Notes under the pieces: generated by a model | What the model was told of the DNA's origin: nothing | Databases searched by the model: none | Seen by the model: the letters and a program-made list of their open reading frames with translations, nothing else | Made by a program: the position numbers and the translations under genes | In this document: in pieces, positions 1-8,279 of the stretch | Layout: every line of letters begins with the position of its first letter | How positions within the stretch are numbered: position 1 is the first letter of the stretch | NCBI RefSeq assembly: GCF_002005225.1 | Contig: NZ_CP019724.1 | Coordinates: forward strand, 7,792,001-7,856,000 | Direction: 5' to 3' | Source of the DNA: Streptomyces pactum | GTDB lineage: Bacteria; Actinomycetota; Actinomycetes; Streptomycetales; Streptomycetaceae | Length of the DNA: 64,000 nt

Positions 1-1086
1 CAGCGTCTCCGGGGCCAGCTCGCCGCCGGCCGTGGCCCGGATGACGTAGTCCGCGAACCGTTCGAGCCCGAACAGCTTCTCCTCGCGGGTGCGCGCCTCG
101 GTGACCCCGTCGGTGTACATCAGCACCCGGTCACCGGGCTCCAGTCTCATCTCGTGCGTGCGGCGCGGGTCGGGGGAGAGGCGGGTCGGCACGCCCATCG
201 GAGGGTCGGCGTCCCGCTCCAGGGCGTCGACGATCAACTGCTCACCCCGGATGAGCAGCGGCGCGGGGTGGCCGCAGTTGCTCCAGCGCAGCAGACCGGT
301 CTCGAACTCGAGCTGGGCCAGGACGGCGGTGCAGTACTGCTCCGGCAGCCAGCGGGCCAGCGCGTCGTCCACGCACGCCACGAGCGCGGGCAGGTCGGCC
401 CCGTTGCGCCGGGCGTTGCGGCAGGCGGCCAGCGCCACCGCGCTGGTCAGCCCGGAGGCGAGGTCATGGCCCATGGAGTCGATGACCGAGACGTGCAACG
501 TCGTCCGGGTGAGCGAGTGGTCGAAGGCGTCGCCGCCCAGCTCGTAGGCCGGCTCCAGCACGGCCGTCGACACCACGTGGGAGTTGCCGATGGTGCGCGG
601 CGGCAGCAGCGCGCGCAGCATCTCGGAGGGCAGGCGCATCGGCTCGGTACGGGTGTGCCGGACGAAGGAGTCCTCGAAGGCCCGCTTCGAGGTGATCATC
701 ATGGCCAGCAGCGACGCCAGCGCCCGCCCCCGGGTCAGCGTGGCCGAGGTGAGTGCCGACGAGTGCACCGCCAGTACCCCGAGCCGCTCGGCACCGTCCA
801 GCAGGGGCAGCCACGCCGTGACGCCGCCGGTGTCGGACTCCTCCACGCGCAGCGCCTGCGTCCGGTAGGACCAGCCCGCGAGGGAACCGTCCACGGCAAT
901 GGCCGATCCCACGTCGGTCTGCGGTACGAGATGCCGTTGCTGCAGGTCGACGAGGTAGACCACCGCGTGCTGGAGATCCAGCGCCTTGCTGCACCGGACC
1001 ACGGCGGTGGCCAGGTCCAGCGTCAGATGGGCCGGATCGGCGAGGAACTCCAGCAGCAGCGCTCCGCTCGCCTGCGACGTCGACAC
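1..1086 (-). CDS. GAF-like plus SpoIIE/PP2C phosphatase, C-terminus cut by window edge
   Basis: Protein serine phosphatase of the SpoIIE/RsbU type, which usually dephosphorylates anti-anti-sigma factors. The reading frame is open for 362 codons from a GTG at 1084-1086, just after a GAGGGGAGA ribosome site, to the window edge. Residues 1-135 look like a GAF sensory domain. From about residue 150 comes the PP2C fold, with the metal-binding segments GGDAFDH (about 184) and DSMGHD (about 203), followed by GHPAPLL and YTDGVTEAR. No membrane segment is seen, so it should be cytosolic. Its target cannot be read from this window. The last few residues lie outside. Confidence 0.9.
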   Translation of the reverse strand, partial: MSTSQASGALLLEFLADPAHLTLDLATAVVRCSKALDLQHAVVYLVDLQQRHLVPQTDVGSAIAVDGSLAGWSYRTQALRVEESDTGGVTAWLPLLDGAERLGVLAVHSSALTSATLTRGRALASLLAMMITSKRAFEDSFVRHTRTEPMRLPSEMLRALLPPRTIGNSHVVSTAVLEPAYELGGDAFDHSLTRTTLHVSVIDSMGHDLASGLTSAVALAACRNARRNGADLPALVACVDDALARWLPEQYCTAVLAQLEFETGLLRWSNCGHPAPLLIRGEQLIVDALERDADPPMGVPTRLSPDPRRTHEMRLEPGDRVLMYTDGVTEARTREEKLFGLERFADYVIRATAGGELAPETL

Positions 1087-1255
1087 CTCGTCTCCCCTCG
1101 TCGAGAAACCCGTCGTGACGGGGCGCACTGCGCAGCAGTCTGGCACCGCGTGTCCCGCCCCGCCCGTCGAGCGGATCACCCGCGAAGCGCTTCGGTCCGG
1201 GCAGACAGGGCACGCGTCAGGTCGTACGCCACCGAGTGCACAGGAGTGGTGCCAC

Positions 1256-1669
1256 ATGACCGAGTACGAGCGTTCCCGCACCATGCCCGCCCACCCCGAG
1301 CAGGTCTTCGACCAGGCCGCGAACGTCGGGCAGCTCGACACCTGGCTGCCCCGGGACCTGCACGTGGAGCCCGAGGACCCGCCCGCCGTCACCGTGCACG
1401 AGGACCGCACCGACCAGGACACCTCCGCACTGCTGAGCGCCCGGCCCGAGCAGATGCGCCTCGAATGGGGAACCCGCGACCAGGGCAGCTACGCCGGCTG
1501 GCTGCAGGTCGCCGGACTCGACAGCGGGGCCAGTGAGGTGACGGTGCACCTGTCGTTCTTCGACGAGGGCCACGACCCCGGGCAGTCCGCGGTGGCCGAC
1601 GCCCTCGACAGCAGCCTGCGGCGTCTGGAGGAGCAGGTGAGGATGCGCACCGACAACGCGGCCGGCTGA
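1256..1669 (+). CDS. SRPBCC (START-like) family protein
   Basis: A 137-residue protein starting at ATG 1256, with AGGAG about ten bases upstream. The opening (PAHPEQVFDQAANVGQLDTWLP) and the LEWGTRDQGSYAGWLQV strand pattern fit the polyketide cyclase/START-like lipid-binding fold, in which a small hydrophobic cavity binds a ligand. No catalytic residues or substrate can be named. It is divergent from the phosphatase gene, with 169 bp between the two starts. Members in actinomycetes are commonly single stress-associated genes; that link is from family knowledge and is not shown here. Confidence 0.75.
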   Translation: MTEYERSRTMPAHPEQVFDQAANVGQLDTWLPRDLHVEPEDPPAVTVHEDRTDQDTSALLSARPEQMRLEWGTRDQGSYAGWLQVAGLDSGASEVTVHLSFFDEGHDPGQSAVADALDSSLRRLEEQVRMRTDNAAG

Positions 1670-1679
1670 CGAGGGCAAC

Positions 1680-1752
1680 CCATGGCGGTCGTGTCGTGTC
1701 GTACAGGAAAAGCCTGACCGAAACCGACACCGACACCGACCGACCGCCATGG
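1680..1752. repeat. 12-bp inverted repeat flanking the leader of the secreted-protein gene
   Basis: CCATGGCGGTCG (1680-1691) is repeated inverted as CGACCGCCATGG (1741-1752), 49 bp apart. The right arm ends just before the ribosome site of the gene at 1760. Between the arms lies a short ACCGAC-type hexamer run. The pair could be a regulatory stem or an operator; nothing further is visible. Confidence 0.4.
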
Positions 1753-1759
1753 GGGAAAG

Positions 1760-2377
1760 ATGTACGTACGATCCCGAGGTTTCCGCGCCGCCGTGACCGC
1801 GCTGGCGGCCGGTGCCGCGGTCACCGTGGCCGCCGTCCCGGCGACCGCGACGCCGCCCGAGTCCGGCCCGCCCGCCTTCCTGGAGCCGGCCGAACTGCCG
1901 CCGCACCCCACCTCCGACTGGTACGCCGCAGCGGTCACCGCCGGCCAGCCGGACCCGCTGCCGATGTGCGCGGGCGAGGCCCTGCCGTCCACCGCGTCCC
2001 ACCGCCGGTACTGGACCGAGTACGACACCGGCGCCCTCCAGGTCACGGTCGTCGAGCGCAGCACCCAGCGCGCCAGGCAGTTCGCCGCCCTGCTGCGCGA
2101 GAACCTCGCCGACTGCGCGCGGAAGGTGATGGAGCAGTACCCCGACATCACGGCCACGCAGAAGTACTACGGCCGTCTCGACGTGGAGGAGGGCGCCCAC
2201 GTCTACGGCGTCCACACGGTCGCGGAGTGGGGCGCCTCCGACATCGGCCTGTTCTCCGTGGGCAGGGACGGCAGGGCCGTGACGGTCGTGCAGTGGGGGC
2301 AGATGGGCACCTTCGCGCACGCGCAGGTGGCCGACTTCAAGGCCACCACGGTCACGGCCGTCGGCAAGCTGTACTGA
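1760..2377 (+). CDS. Secreted protein of unknown function
   Basis: A 205-residue protein with a clear Sec signal peptide: charged MYVRSRGFR, a hydrophobic Ala/Val core, and a likely cleavage after PATA near residue 31. A GGGGGAAAG ribosome site precedes the ATG. The mature part has two cysteines (in PMCAGE and ADCARK) that could form a disulphide, and an alternating strand/helix pattern that loosely recalls PknH-type extracellular sensor domains. I do not recognise the family securely. It stands alone and ends at a strong hairpin. Confidence 0.75.
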   Translation: MYVRSRGFRAAVTALAAGAAVTVAAVPATATPPESGPPAFLEPAELPPHPTSDWYAAAVTAGQPDPLPMCAGEALPSTASHRRYWTEYDTGALQVTVVERSTQRARQFAALLRENLADCARKVMEQYPDITATQKYYGRLDVEEGAHVYGVHTVAEWGASDIGLFSVGRDGRAVTVVQWGQMGTFAHAQVADFKATTVTAVGKLY

Positions 2378-2383
2378 ACGGCC

Positions 2384-2411
2384 GCGGCGGCCGGGCATGC
2401 CCGGCCGCCGC
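2384..2411 (+). terminator. Hairpin terminator after the secreted-protein gene
   Basis: A perfect 13-bp inverted repeat (GCGGCGGCCGGGC and its complement) with AT at the centre begins 7 bases after the stop codon at 2377. No U-run follows, which is normal for Streptomyces terminators. Confidence 0.75.
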
Positions 2412-2919
2412 ACAGGCGCAGGTGACCGCGCGGCGGCCCGGGGCACTCACCGGCCATGCACGCACACCACCGCCCGCGGCGAAGCACACCCCCGGCAGTT
2501 CGCGGAAGTTGTGCGGCGGCGGGGGACAGGACGTGGCTGACTCCAGCCGCCGACACGCCGGCCGAACGGCGTGATGAGGCAGAGGTGGCCGATCCGTTTT
2601 GTGATCGGTCGTGGTGAGCCAGGAGGCGACCCCCCGACCCCTGGCGCGGCGTTCCGCCGCCGGGACCGGCGCGCTCGGTCCGGTCCGCGTGCCATCCGCC
2701 CGGAGCAGCCGACAGCCCACCCCGGCAGCCTGCGTCGACGCCACGTCACGCGCCCAGTCGGGTAGGGCCGATTGGCTGATCGTTTCTATCCGTCCGGGTG
2801 CGTCACCACCTCGGAGGGCCGAACCGGCCGTCACCCGAATGGCCCCTGCACAGTACTGGTGACGACCGATCCGGTGTCTCCTGGAGAGTGTCAGCGGCGT
2901 CCAGGCTGGGAGGCCGATC
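2412..2919. other. Intergenic stretch without a recognisable gene
   Basis: About 500 bases between the hairpin and the small gene at 2920. Reading frames here are of random composition, rich in Arg/Pro/Gly, and none has a ribosome site plus protein-like sequence. The promoter of the 2920 gene presumably lies in the less GC-rich part around 2770-2900. Confidence 0.6.
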
Positions 2920-3114
2920 ATGTACGAAATGTGCGTGGGCCCGGAGAAGGTGGGCGGAGCGTTGGTGTGGCACGTGATGGCCAAACAGGCCGCGGCCACC
3001 CTGTGCGGACAGCGACTCCGCGAACGTATCGAGGCATCCGACGGCGAACGGGCACGTCACTGCCCGGACTGCATGGCTTCGTTCGAGAAGTTGATGGCAG
3101 CCACGCCGTGCTGA
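2920..3114 (+). CDS. Small cysteine-rich protein, possible zinc ribbon
   Basis: A 64-residue protein with ATG at 2920 and a GGGAGG ribosome site. It carries a TLCGQ motif near residue 27 and HCPDC near residue 48, plus a cysteine near the N-terminus and one as the last residue. The spacing suggests a small zinc-binding fold. Short proteins of this kind with a TLCG and CxxC signature occur in many Streptomyces genomes without known function. It is monocistronic. Confidence 0.65.
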   Translation: MYEMCVGPEKVGGALVWHVMAKQAAATLCGQRLRERIEASDGERARHCPDCMASFEKLMAATPC

Positions 3115-3424
3115 CGGACCGTCCGCAGCCGTCCGCCCCGCCGCATCCCGCGGCGGGGCGGACGGCGTACCACGGTCGGTGGCGGCCGTGACGCGCGGTC
3201 GGCGCGATCGTCGGCCGGGTGGGTGCGCACGGAGCTGGGCTGCTTCGGTGATCTTTCGCCGGGTGGTGCGCCGCGGCGTCACCGCGCGGTGCGGCAGCCG
3301 ATTGACTGGCGGTGCGGCGGGCGCGGCGCGAGCGCCGTCCGTTCCCGTACCCGTCATCGTGTCCGGCCGTGGTGTCCGGCCGTCGTTTCCCGCCGTCATT
3401 TCCTGCCATCGTGAGGAGTAGTAC
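3115..3424. other. Intergenic region upstream of crtE
   Basis: No gene is seen in these 310 bases. The last 70 bases contain the direct repeat GTGTCCGGCCGT twice in tandem (near 3359 and 3371) and a GAGGAG ribosome site just before the GTG start of the prenyltransferase gene. No promoter hexamers are convincing. Confidence 0.5.
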
Positions 3425-4468
3425 GTGTCGCAGATCACCGACTCGCCCCCGGTAGCTGCCTTTCCGCGTCTGGACTGGGTCGACGACGTGCTCTCGCCCG
3501 CCCTGCGGGCCGCGGTCGAGTCGCTGCCGGCCGCGGAGAGCCTGGTGGCCCGGTACCACCGCGGCTGGTGCGACGCCGACGGCGCACCGTGCGCGACCGC
3601 GTCCGGCGGCGGCAAGGCGGTGCGCCCCGCACTCACCCTGCTGTCGGCGGTGGCCGTCGGAGGGAGCCCGTCGGCCGCGGTGCCCGGCGCCGTGGCGGTC
3701 GAGCTGGTGCACGACTTCACCCTGCTGCACGACGACGTCATCGACGGCGACGCGCTGCGCCGCCACCGGCCCGCCGCCTGGTCGCTGTTCGGGACCCCGG
3801 CGGCCGTACTGACCGGAGACGCGCTGCTGGTCGCGGCGCTGCGCGCACTGACACAGGCCCCGCCGGGGCGGGCCGAGGCGGCCGTGCAGGAACTCGTGGG
3901 CGCCCTCATGGAACTGGTGGAGGGGCAGAGCGAGGACGTCGCCTTCGAGAAGTCCCACGAGGTCTCGGTCGCGGACTACCTGGCCATGGCCACGGGCAAG
4001 ACGGGTGCCCTGATCGGCTGCGCCTGCGCGCTGGGCGGCGTGCTGGCCGGCGCGGACGACGTCCGGGTCGGCGGCCTGCGGGAGTTCGGCCGGCGACTCG
4101 GCGTGGCGTTCCAGTGCGCGGACGACATCCTCGGCATCTGGGGCCGTACCGCGCGCAGCGGCAAGCCGGTCGGCGCGGACCTCGCCGCGCGCAAGAAGTC
4201 ACTGCCGGTGGTGGCGGCCCTCGCGGCTCCGGGCGCGCAGGCCGAGCGGCTGCGCGAGCTGTACCGCGCACCGCACCCACTGGACGAGGACGCCATCGGG
4301 CTGGCGCGCCACCTCGTGGAACAGGCCGGCGGACGGCAGGCGGCCGAGGAGGAGGCACGCCGTCAGATGGCGGCGGCGCTGCGGTCCCTGTCGCTGGCCC
4401 GGCCGACCGCCGACGCCTACCGCCAACTGCACGACATCGCCTGGGCGATGACCCGCCGCGAATCCTGA
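3425..4468 (+). CDS. crtE: Polyprenyl diphosphate synthase, probable geranylgeranyl diphosphate synthase
   Basis: All-trans isoprenyl diphosphate synthase of 347 residues that should extend FPP or DMAPP with IPP to C20 geranylgeranyl diphosphate, the precursor for phytoene. The first Asp-rich motif is DDVID (residues 103-107) and the second is DDILG (233-237), in which the last Asp is replaced, as is common in actinobacterial members. The GGGKAVRPAL segment near residue 60 binds IPP. It starts with GTG behind GAGGAG. It is the only prenyltransferase in the window, yet lies about 12 kb from crtI and crtB, so the crtE role is inferred from context. Confidence 0.82.
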   Translation: MSQITDSPPVAAFPRLDWVDDVLSPALRAAVESLPAAESLVARYHRGWCDADGAPCATASGGGKAVRPALTLLSAVAVGGSPSAAVPGAVAVELVHDFTLLHDDVIDGDALRRHRPAAWSLFGTPAAVLTGDALLVAALRALTQAPPGRAEAAVQELVGALMELVEGQSEDVAFEKSHEVSVADYLAMATGKTGALIGCACALGGVLAGADDVRVGGLREFGRRLGVAFQCADDILGIWGRTARSGKPVGADLAARKKSLPVVAALAAPGAQAERLRELYRAPHPLDEDAIGLARHLVEQAGGRQAAEEEARRQMAAALRSLSLARPTADAYRQLHDIAWAMTRRES

Positions 4469-4829
4469 CCCCGCGCCGGTAACCGGCGATACCAGAGGCG
4501 GCGGGGCGGTCGCCGGCCGCGACCACCACTCGCCTGGTGCAGTGTCGCGGTGCCGGCCCGGGGAAGTCGCAGGGCGTGCCCCGCTGCGCAGTCCTCCCGC
4601 ACCGGGGCGGCAGGGTGTGCCGCGGCCGGGATCCCCGAGTCGGCCGTGGCACCCCTCATCTCGCACGCACGGCGGTAACCTTCTCGGCCGCCGAGCGGCC
4701 CGCGTCCCGGGCCCATGACGGGTGTCGGCGCCCGGAAGTCATCGGGTGCCGCCCCCGACGGCACGGCCCCGGCCCGGCGTGTGACCCACCCCTACGGCTC
4801 CCAACCCGCCGCCGAGCTCGCCACCCACC

Positions 4830-5020
4830 CTGGTCGCCCGCGGGGAGTTGGCGCCGATCCTCGCCGCCATGGCCGCGGGCGCCGGACTCGACGGGCGGCT
4901 CGCCCCCTTCATCGCCGGATACGTCCTCGTCCTCGCCGTCCTCGTCCTCGCCGTCCCCGGTCCCATCGTCGCGGGCCGGGCGTACGTGCTCGCCGGCGCG
5001 CTGCGCGCCGCCGGCCGGAC
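4830..5020 (+). pseudogene. C-terminal remnant of a Kef/CPA2-type cation:proton antiporter
   Basis: The frame from about 4830 reads LVARGELAPILAAMAAGAG then a hydrophobic stretch ending near LVLAVLVLAVPGPIVAGR. This matches the last membrane helix region of Kef-type CPA2 antiporters, where a conserved R-G-E-F/L motif precedes 'AAGAGLDxRLxPFxAGYVLxLA'. Nothing upstream in the frame encodes the other helices and there is no start signal. It is best read as a decayed fragment. The match is from memory of the family. Confidence 0.5.
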
Positions 5021-5049
5021 GCTCCCCGGGGCCGGACGCTCCCCGGGGC
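5016..5049. repeat. 17-bp tandem duplication
   Basis: CGGACGCTCCCCGGGGC occurs twice head to tail (5016-5032, 5033-5049) at the end of the antiporter remnant, suggesting local slippage. Confidence 0.7.
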
Positions 5050-5272
5050 CGGGCGGCCCGCCACGGCGCCGGACGGCCGGTCCGGCGGGGCCGCCAAGGC
5101 GGGCGAAGAGCTGGTGCCGGCATCGGTTTCGGCCTCCTCTCGGGGCACGCGGAAACCGGCCGGCGGGGCCGGGGAGCGGCATGACCGGGCAGTCTCCGGT
5201 GGGACAATCTGCCCGCAGGGCGGTGTCCGACGGCGTGGTCGGAGCCGTCCGGGACCGGAAGGAGCCGTCAGC

Positions 5273-5716
5273 ATGATCGAGTGGGTGCCCCTGGGCGGCG
5301 GTGCCAGACCCGTTCCCCGGCCGGTCGCGGCTCCGCTGGTGTGGGCGGGGGCCTTCGGCGGCGCCCTGGCCCTGGTGGCGCTCGTCAACGGCACTGTGGG
5401 GTACGGCCGCCCGGGACTGGCGCTGGGCATGCTCTCCCTGCTGGCGGCGCTGCTCGGACTCTGCGCCCGGTTCACGGCCGCTCCCGGAACGGCCGTCCTG
5501 TGCTGGCTGTCTCTCAACGGCTTCGCGATTCCGCCCGCCGGCACGCTTACGTGGGCCGGGCGGCGGGACGCGCTCTGGCTGGCCTGTCTGCTCGGCGCGG
5601 CCCTGGTCGGCACGGCACTGGCCCGCCTGGTCCATGCCCGGGCCGCCTACCGCCGGCTGACCGCGGCGACCGGCCCCGAGACACCGGAGCCGGGCGCCGT
5701 GGACGGCGACTTCTGA
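5273..5716 (+). CDS. Small integral membrane protein, unknown function
   Basis: A 147-residue protein with ATG at 5273 and AAGGAG upstream. Four hydrophobic segments are visible (about residues 20-40, 48-68, 70-90 and 103-125), with short basic loops. The C-terminal tail is acidic and hydrophilic. The topology recalls the DUF4118 membrane module of sensor kinases, but no kinase follows. It lies convergent to the protease gene. Confidence 0.65.
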   Translation: MIEWVPLGGGARPVPRPVAAPLVWAGAFGGALALVALVNGTVGYGRPGLALGMLSLLAALLGLCARFTAAPGTAVLCWLSLNGFAIPPAGTLTWAGRRDALWLACLLGAALVGTALARLVHARAAYRRLTAATGPETPEPGAVDGDF

Positions 5717-5762
5717 CCGCGCGCGACCGAAGGCCGCAGTGGGCCTCCTGCCGACGGTCGAG

Positions 5763-5867
5763 GGGGACCCCGGCCGCCGGTCGGAGGAAGGTTCCCGGCC
5801 GAGGGCCGAGGAGGACCCCGGCCGTCGGTGGGAGGAAGGTTCCCGGCCTGCGGTCGGAGGAGGACCT
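5763..5867. repeat. 48-bp imperfect tandem repeat, about 2.2 copies
   Basis: The block GGAGGAAGGTTCCCGGCC recurs at 5783 and 5831, and (G/A)GGACCCCGGCCG recurs at 5764 and 5812, giving a 48-bp period. It fills the gap between two convergent genes and is not within a plausible coding frame. Confidence 0.65.
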
Positions 5868-5906
5868 CACCGGTCACCCGGAGAAGTCCGCCCCGACGTT
5901 GCGAAA

Positions 5907-7076
5907 TCAGGCCGTGTGCAGGGTCAGCCCGTAGCGGTTCAGGATCTCGTTGACGGGCTGGAACCAGGTCTCCCCGCCGCTGGAGCAGTTGCCCCAGCCG
6001 CCCGAGGTGACGCCCTGCGCCTGGTCACCGCTGATGAAGGAGCCGCCCGAGTCGCCGCCCTCGGCGCAGACGCTGGTCTTGGTCATCTGGTGCACCGCGC
6101 CCTGGCTGTAGTTGACCGTCTCGTTCTTGGCCAGCACGGTGCCGCAGTGCCAGTGCGTGGTGGAGCCGGAGCGGCAGATCGAGGCGCCGACGGGTGCCTC
6201 GTTGGAGCCGCGCACCAACTGGTCGGAGACCGTGCCCCAGCCGAGCACGACCGGAACCGTCCACCAGCCGCTGCCGACGCTGACCCAGGCGTAGTCGTTG
6301 CCCGGGAACGACGAGCCCTGGAACGTCCCGATGTGCGAACCGTCCCAGCCGCGGACCGCCCCGCCCACGCCACCGCAGTGCCCGGCGGTGACGAACCCGC
6401 CGTGCACCGAGAAGCCGATGGAACAGCGGACGTTGCCGGTGTAGTACGGGTCGCCTCCGACGGTGCCCGCCGCGAAGGTCCGCGGAGCCGACGGCACCGT
6501 GCGCACCGTGACGGGACCGGCCGCGCGGGCCCGGTCCACGAACCGCCGGACATCGTTGTCAGCGCGCTCGCCCTCGACCACGTCGACGACCACCGCGCCG
6601 GCGGCCGGGTCGACGTGCCAGCCGCTGACGCCGGCGGGTGCGTCCAGGCCGTCGATGCGTGTCTTGGCGGCGTCGAGCTGCCGTGCGCTGTGCTCGACGG
6701 TGCGGACCTGCGCGCCGGTGGCGCCGACGGCCCGGACCGTCGCGGGTGACGCGTCCGAGGTGACGGCCACGGTCAGCCGTCCGCGGTCGGCGTCGTACCA
6801 GGAGCCGCCGAAGGCGTCCCCGGCGGCCTCGCGCGCCGTGGGGGCGAGGGCGGTGGCGCGGCGTTCTGCCGCGAGCCGGTCCTCGGCCTCGGCCCGGGTG
6901 AGGCCGAAGTCCCGCTGCATGGCGTCCAGAAGACCGGCGGAGGCCGGTTCCTCGGCGGAGGCGGCGGAGGAGGCGGGGGAGTCGGCCGCCGAGGCCGGCA
7001 GCGTGCCGACCGCGGAGAGGCTGCCCAGCACGAGGAGGGTGGCCACGCCGAGGTGCCTGAGTCTGCTGCGTCTCAC
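5907..7076 (-). CDS. Secreted S1 serine protease with alpha-lytic-type propeptide (streptogrisin family)
   Basis: A chymotrypsin-fold endopeptidase made as a pre-pro-protein. GTG at 7074-7076 after AAGGG gives 389 residues: signal peptide 1-30 ending ASAAD, a propeptide of about 170 residues containing the alpha-lytic protease prodomain pattern, then a mature domain from about residue 201. The catalytic triad is His233 (TAGHC), Asp261 (GNDYAW) and Ser343 (EGGDSGGSF). Cysteine pairs 218/234, 301/311 and 337/366 (approximate) fit streptogrisin disulphides. The propeptide is expected to fold the enzyme and be removed autocatalytically outside the cell. Substrate preference (SGPB- or SGPC-like) is not resolved. 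Confidence 0.92.
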   Translation of the reverse strand: MRRSRLRHLGVATLLVLGSLSAVGTLPASAADSPASSAASAEEPASAGLLDAMQRDFGLTRAEAEDRLAAERRATALAPTAREAAGDAFGGSWYDADRGRLTVAVTSDASPATVRAVGATGAQVRTVEHSARQLDAAKTRIDGLDAPAGVSGWHVDPAAGAVVVDVVEGERADNDVRRFVDRARAAGPVTVRTVPSAPRTFAAGTVGGDPYYTGNVRCSIGFSVHGGFVTAGHCGGVGGAVRGWDGSHIGTFQGSSFPGNDYAWVSVGSGWWTVPVVLGWGTVSDQLVRGSNEAPVGASICRSGSTTHWHCGTVLAKNETVNYSQGAVHQMTKTSVCAEGGDSGGSFISGDQAQGVTSGGWGNCSSGGETWFQPVNEILNRYGLTLHTA

Positions 7077-7140
7077 AGGAGTTGCCCTTCGTCGTTCCAG
7101 CAAGGTGGGGGTGGAACAGATGGGTGGAACAACCGCAGTC

Positions 7141-7154
7141 TGAGAGCGCTCTCA
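7141..7154. promoter_or_regulatory. Perfect 14-bp palindrome upstream of the protease gene
   Basis: TGAGAGCGCTCTCA is fully palindromic and sits 65 bases upstream of the protease start. It differs symmetrically at two positions from the TGGGAGCGCTCCCA operator of CebR/CelR-type LacI regulators. An operator role is inferred. Confidence 0.5.
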
Positions 7155-7772
7155 TCGAGGTTGGTCCGAGCTTAGCCAGGGTGCGTCGTCAGGTCCATGC
7201 CAATGCAGGGCATTTCCGGGGAGCCTCGTCGCCGGCCGGCCGGCACCCCGGGCCTGCGCGCGGTGCCGACCGGCCGGCGGGGATCGCCCGGGCTGGTCCG
7301 CCGGACCGGTGGCCCGCCGCGTGTTCGGCTGTTCCGCCGGCCCGGAGGCGAGCGTCCCACCGCGCGGGGTCAGCCGGGACCCTGCCCACGATGCGTCGTG
7401 CGCACGCCCGTTCGGCCGTGCGGAGTCACGTCCCGTTCGGCCGTGCGGAGTCACGTACCGGTGCCTGGCGTCGGAGTCCGGTGCCGTGACCGTGACGTCG
7501 GTGCCGCGCTGCCCGGTCCCGCCCCGGGCCGGCGGGGCGTGCCGGCGCGGGACGGTCTTCGGGCGGGGCAAGGCGGGGCAAGGCGGGGAGACGGAGCGGA
7601 GGGACGGAGCGGAGGGACGGAAGAGGCGATCGGGACGTTGCGGCGACGCTGAGCTGAACGGCCGCGGTCGTGCCGTCGTGGGAGTGCCCCGGCCACCTCG
7701 GTTGGCCGGTCGCGGACGGGGCACTCAGTGCTGCGTCCGTGCAGTGACGGTTTCTGGACGTGGGAGGCAGTC
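7155..7772. other. Long intergenic region with short duplications, no gene seen
   Basis: About 600 bases without a convincing coding frame, between the protease promoter and the operon starting at 7773. It holds a 25-bp duplication and, at 7561-7620, short purine-rich repeats (GGCGGGGCAA-type and GACGGAGCGGAGG twice). Confidence 0.6.
7407..7456. repeat. Exact 25-bp tandem duplication
   Basis: The 25 bases from 7407 to 7431 (beginning CCCGTTCGGCC) are repeated without change at 7432-7456. Confidence 0.9.
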
Positions 7773-8279
7773 GTGGCGGTTCGGCACCGGTTGATACAGG
7801 CGAGTCCGCGGGCGGTGTGGGACGTCCTGGCGGACGGCAACCAGTACGTGGAGTGGGTGGTCGGCCCGTCGGAGGTCACGCCCAAGGCCGGACAGTGGCC
7901 GCAGGTCGGCGCGACGATCGCCTACGAGGTGCAGCTCGGGCCGGTGCGGCTGAACAACGAGTCGGTGGTCAGACACTGTGTGGAAGGCTCCGTGCTCGAG
8001 CTGGAGGCGAAGGCGGGGCGGCTCGGCACGGCCCGGATCGCCATCGAGCTGCGCCCCTGGGGCGAGCAGTGCCTGGTGATCGTGGACGAGCACCCGCTGC
8101 GCGGTCCCGGCGGCCTGCTGCACAACGTGGGCGTCGAGGCGCTGATCCAGGTACGGCACCGCGCGATGCTCGCCCGGCTCGCCAAGCTGTGCGAGGCCCA
8201 GGCCGGGGACCGGTGCCGGCCGGATCCGGCGGAGCCGCCCGGAAGCGTGGAGCTCGGGCCGGGAGCCGGCCGTGCCTGA
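7773..8279 (+). CDS. SRPBCC family protein, first gene of a carotenoid-region operon
   Basis: A 168-residue START/polyketide-cyclase-fold protein. GTG at 7773 is chosen because GGGAGG lies seven bases upstream and the next residues (VRHRLIQASPRAVWDVLADG) begin the fold at once. The middle reads EWVVGPSEV and WPQVGATIAYEV, and the C-terminal helix is rich in Ala/Leu. Such proteins bind hydrophobic ligands or act as cyclase/dehydratase partners. Its last codons overlap the GTG start of the CrtI-like gene by eight bases, so the two are probably translationally coupled. A role in handling a lipid or polyene made by its partner is inference. Confidence 0.75.
   Translation: MAVRHRLIQASPRAVWDVLADGNQYVEWVVGPSEVTPKAGQWPQVGATIAYEVQLGPVRLNNESVVRHCVEGSVLELEAKAGRLGTARIAIELRPWGEQCLVIVDEHPLRGPGGLLHNVGVEALIQVRHRAMLARLAKLCEAQAGDRCRPDPAEPPGSVELGPGAGRA

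Noticed and set aside
154..1536. Long plus-strand frame opposite the SpoIIE phosphatase gene
   Set aside because: Arg/Gly/His-rich without domain features; the opposite frame encodes a clear PP2C phosphatase.
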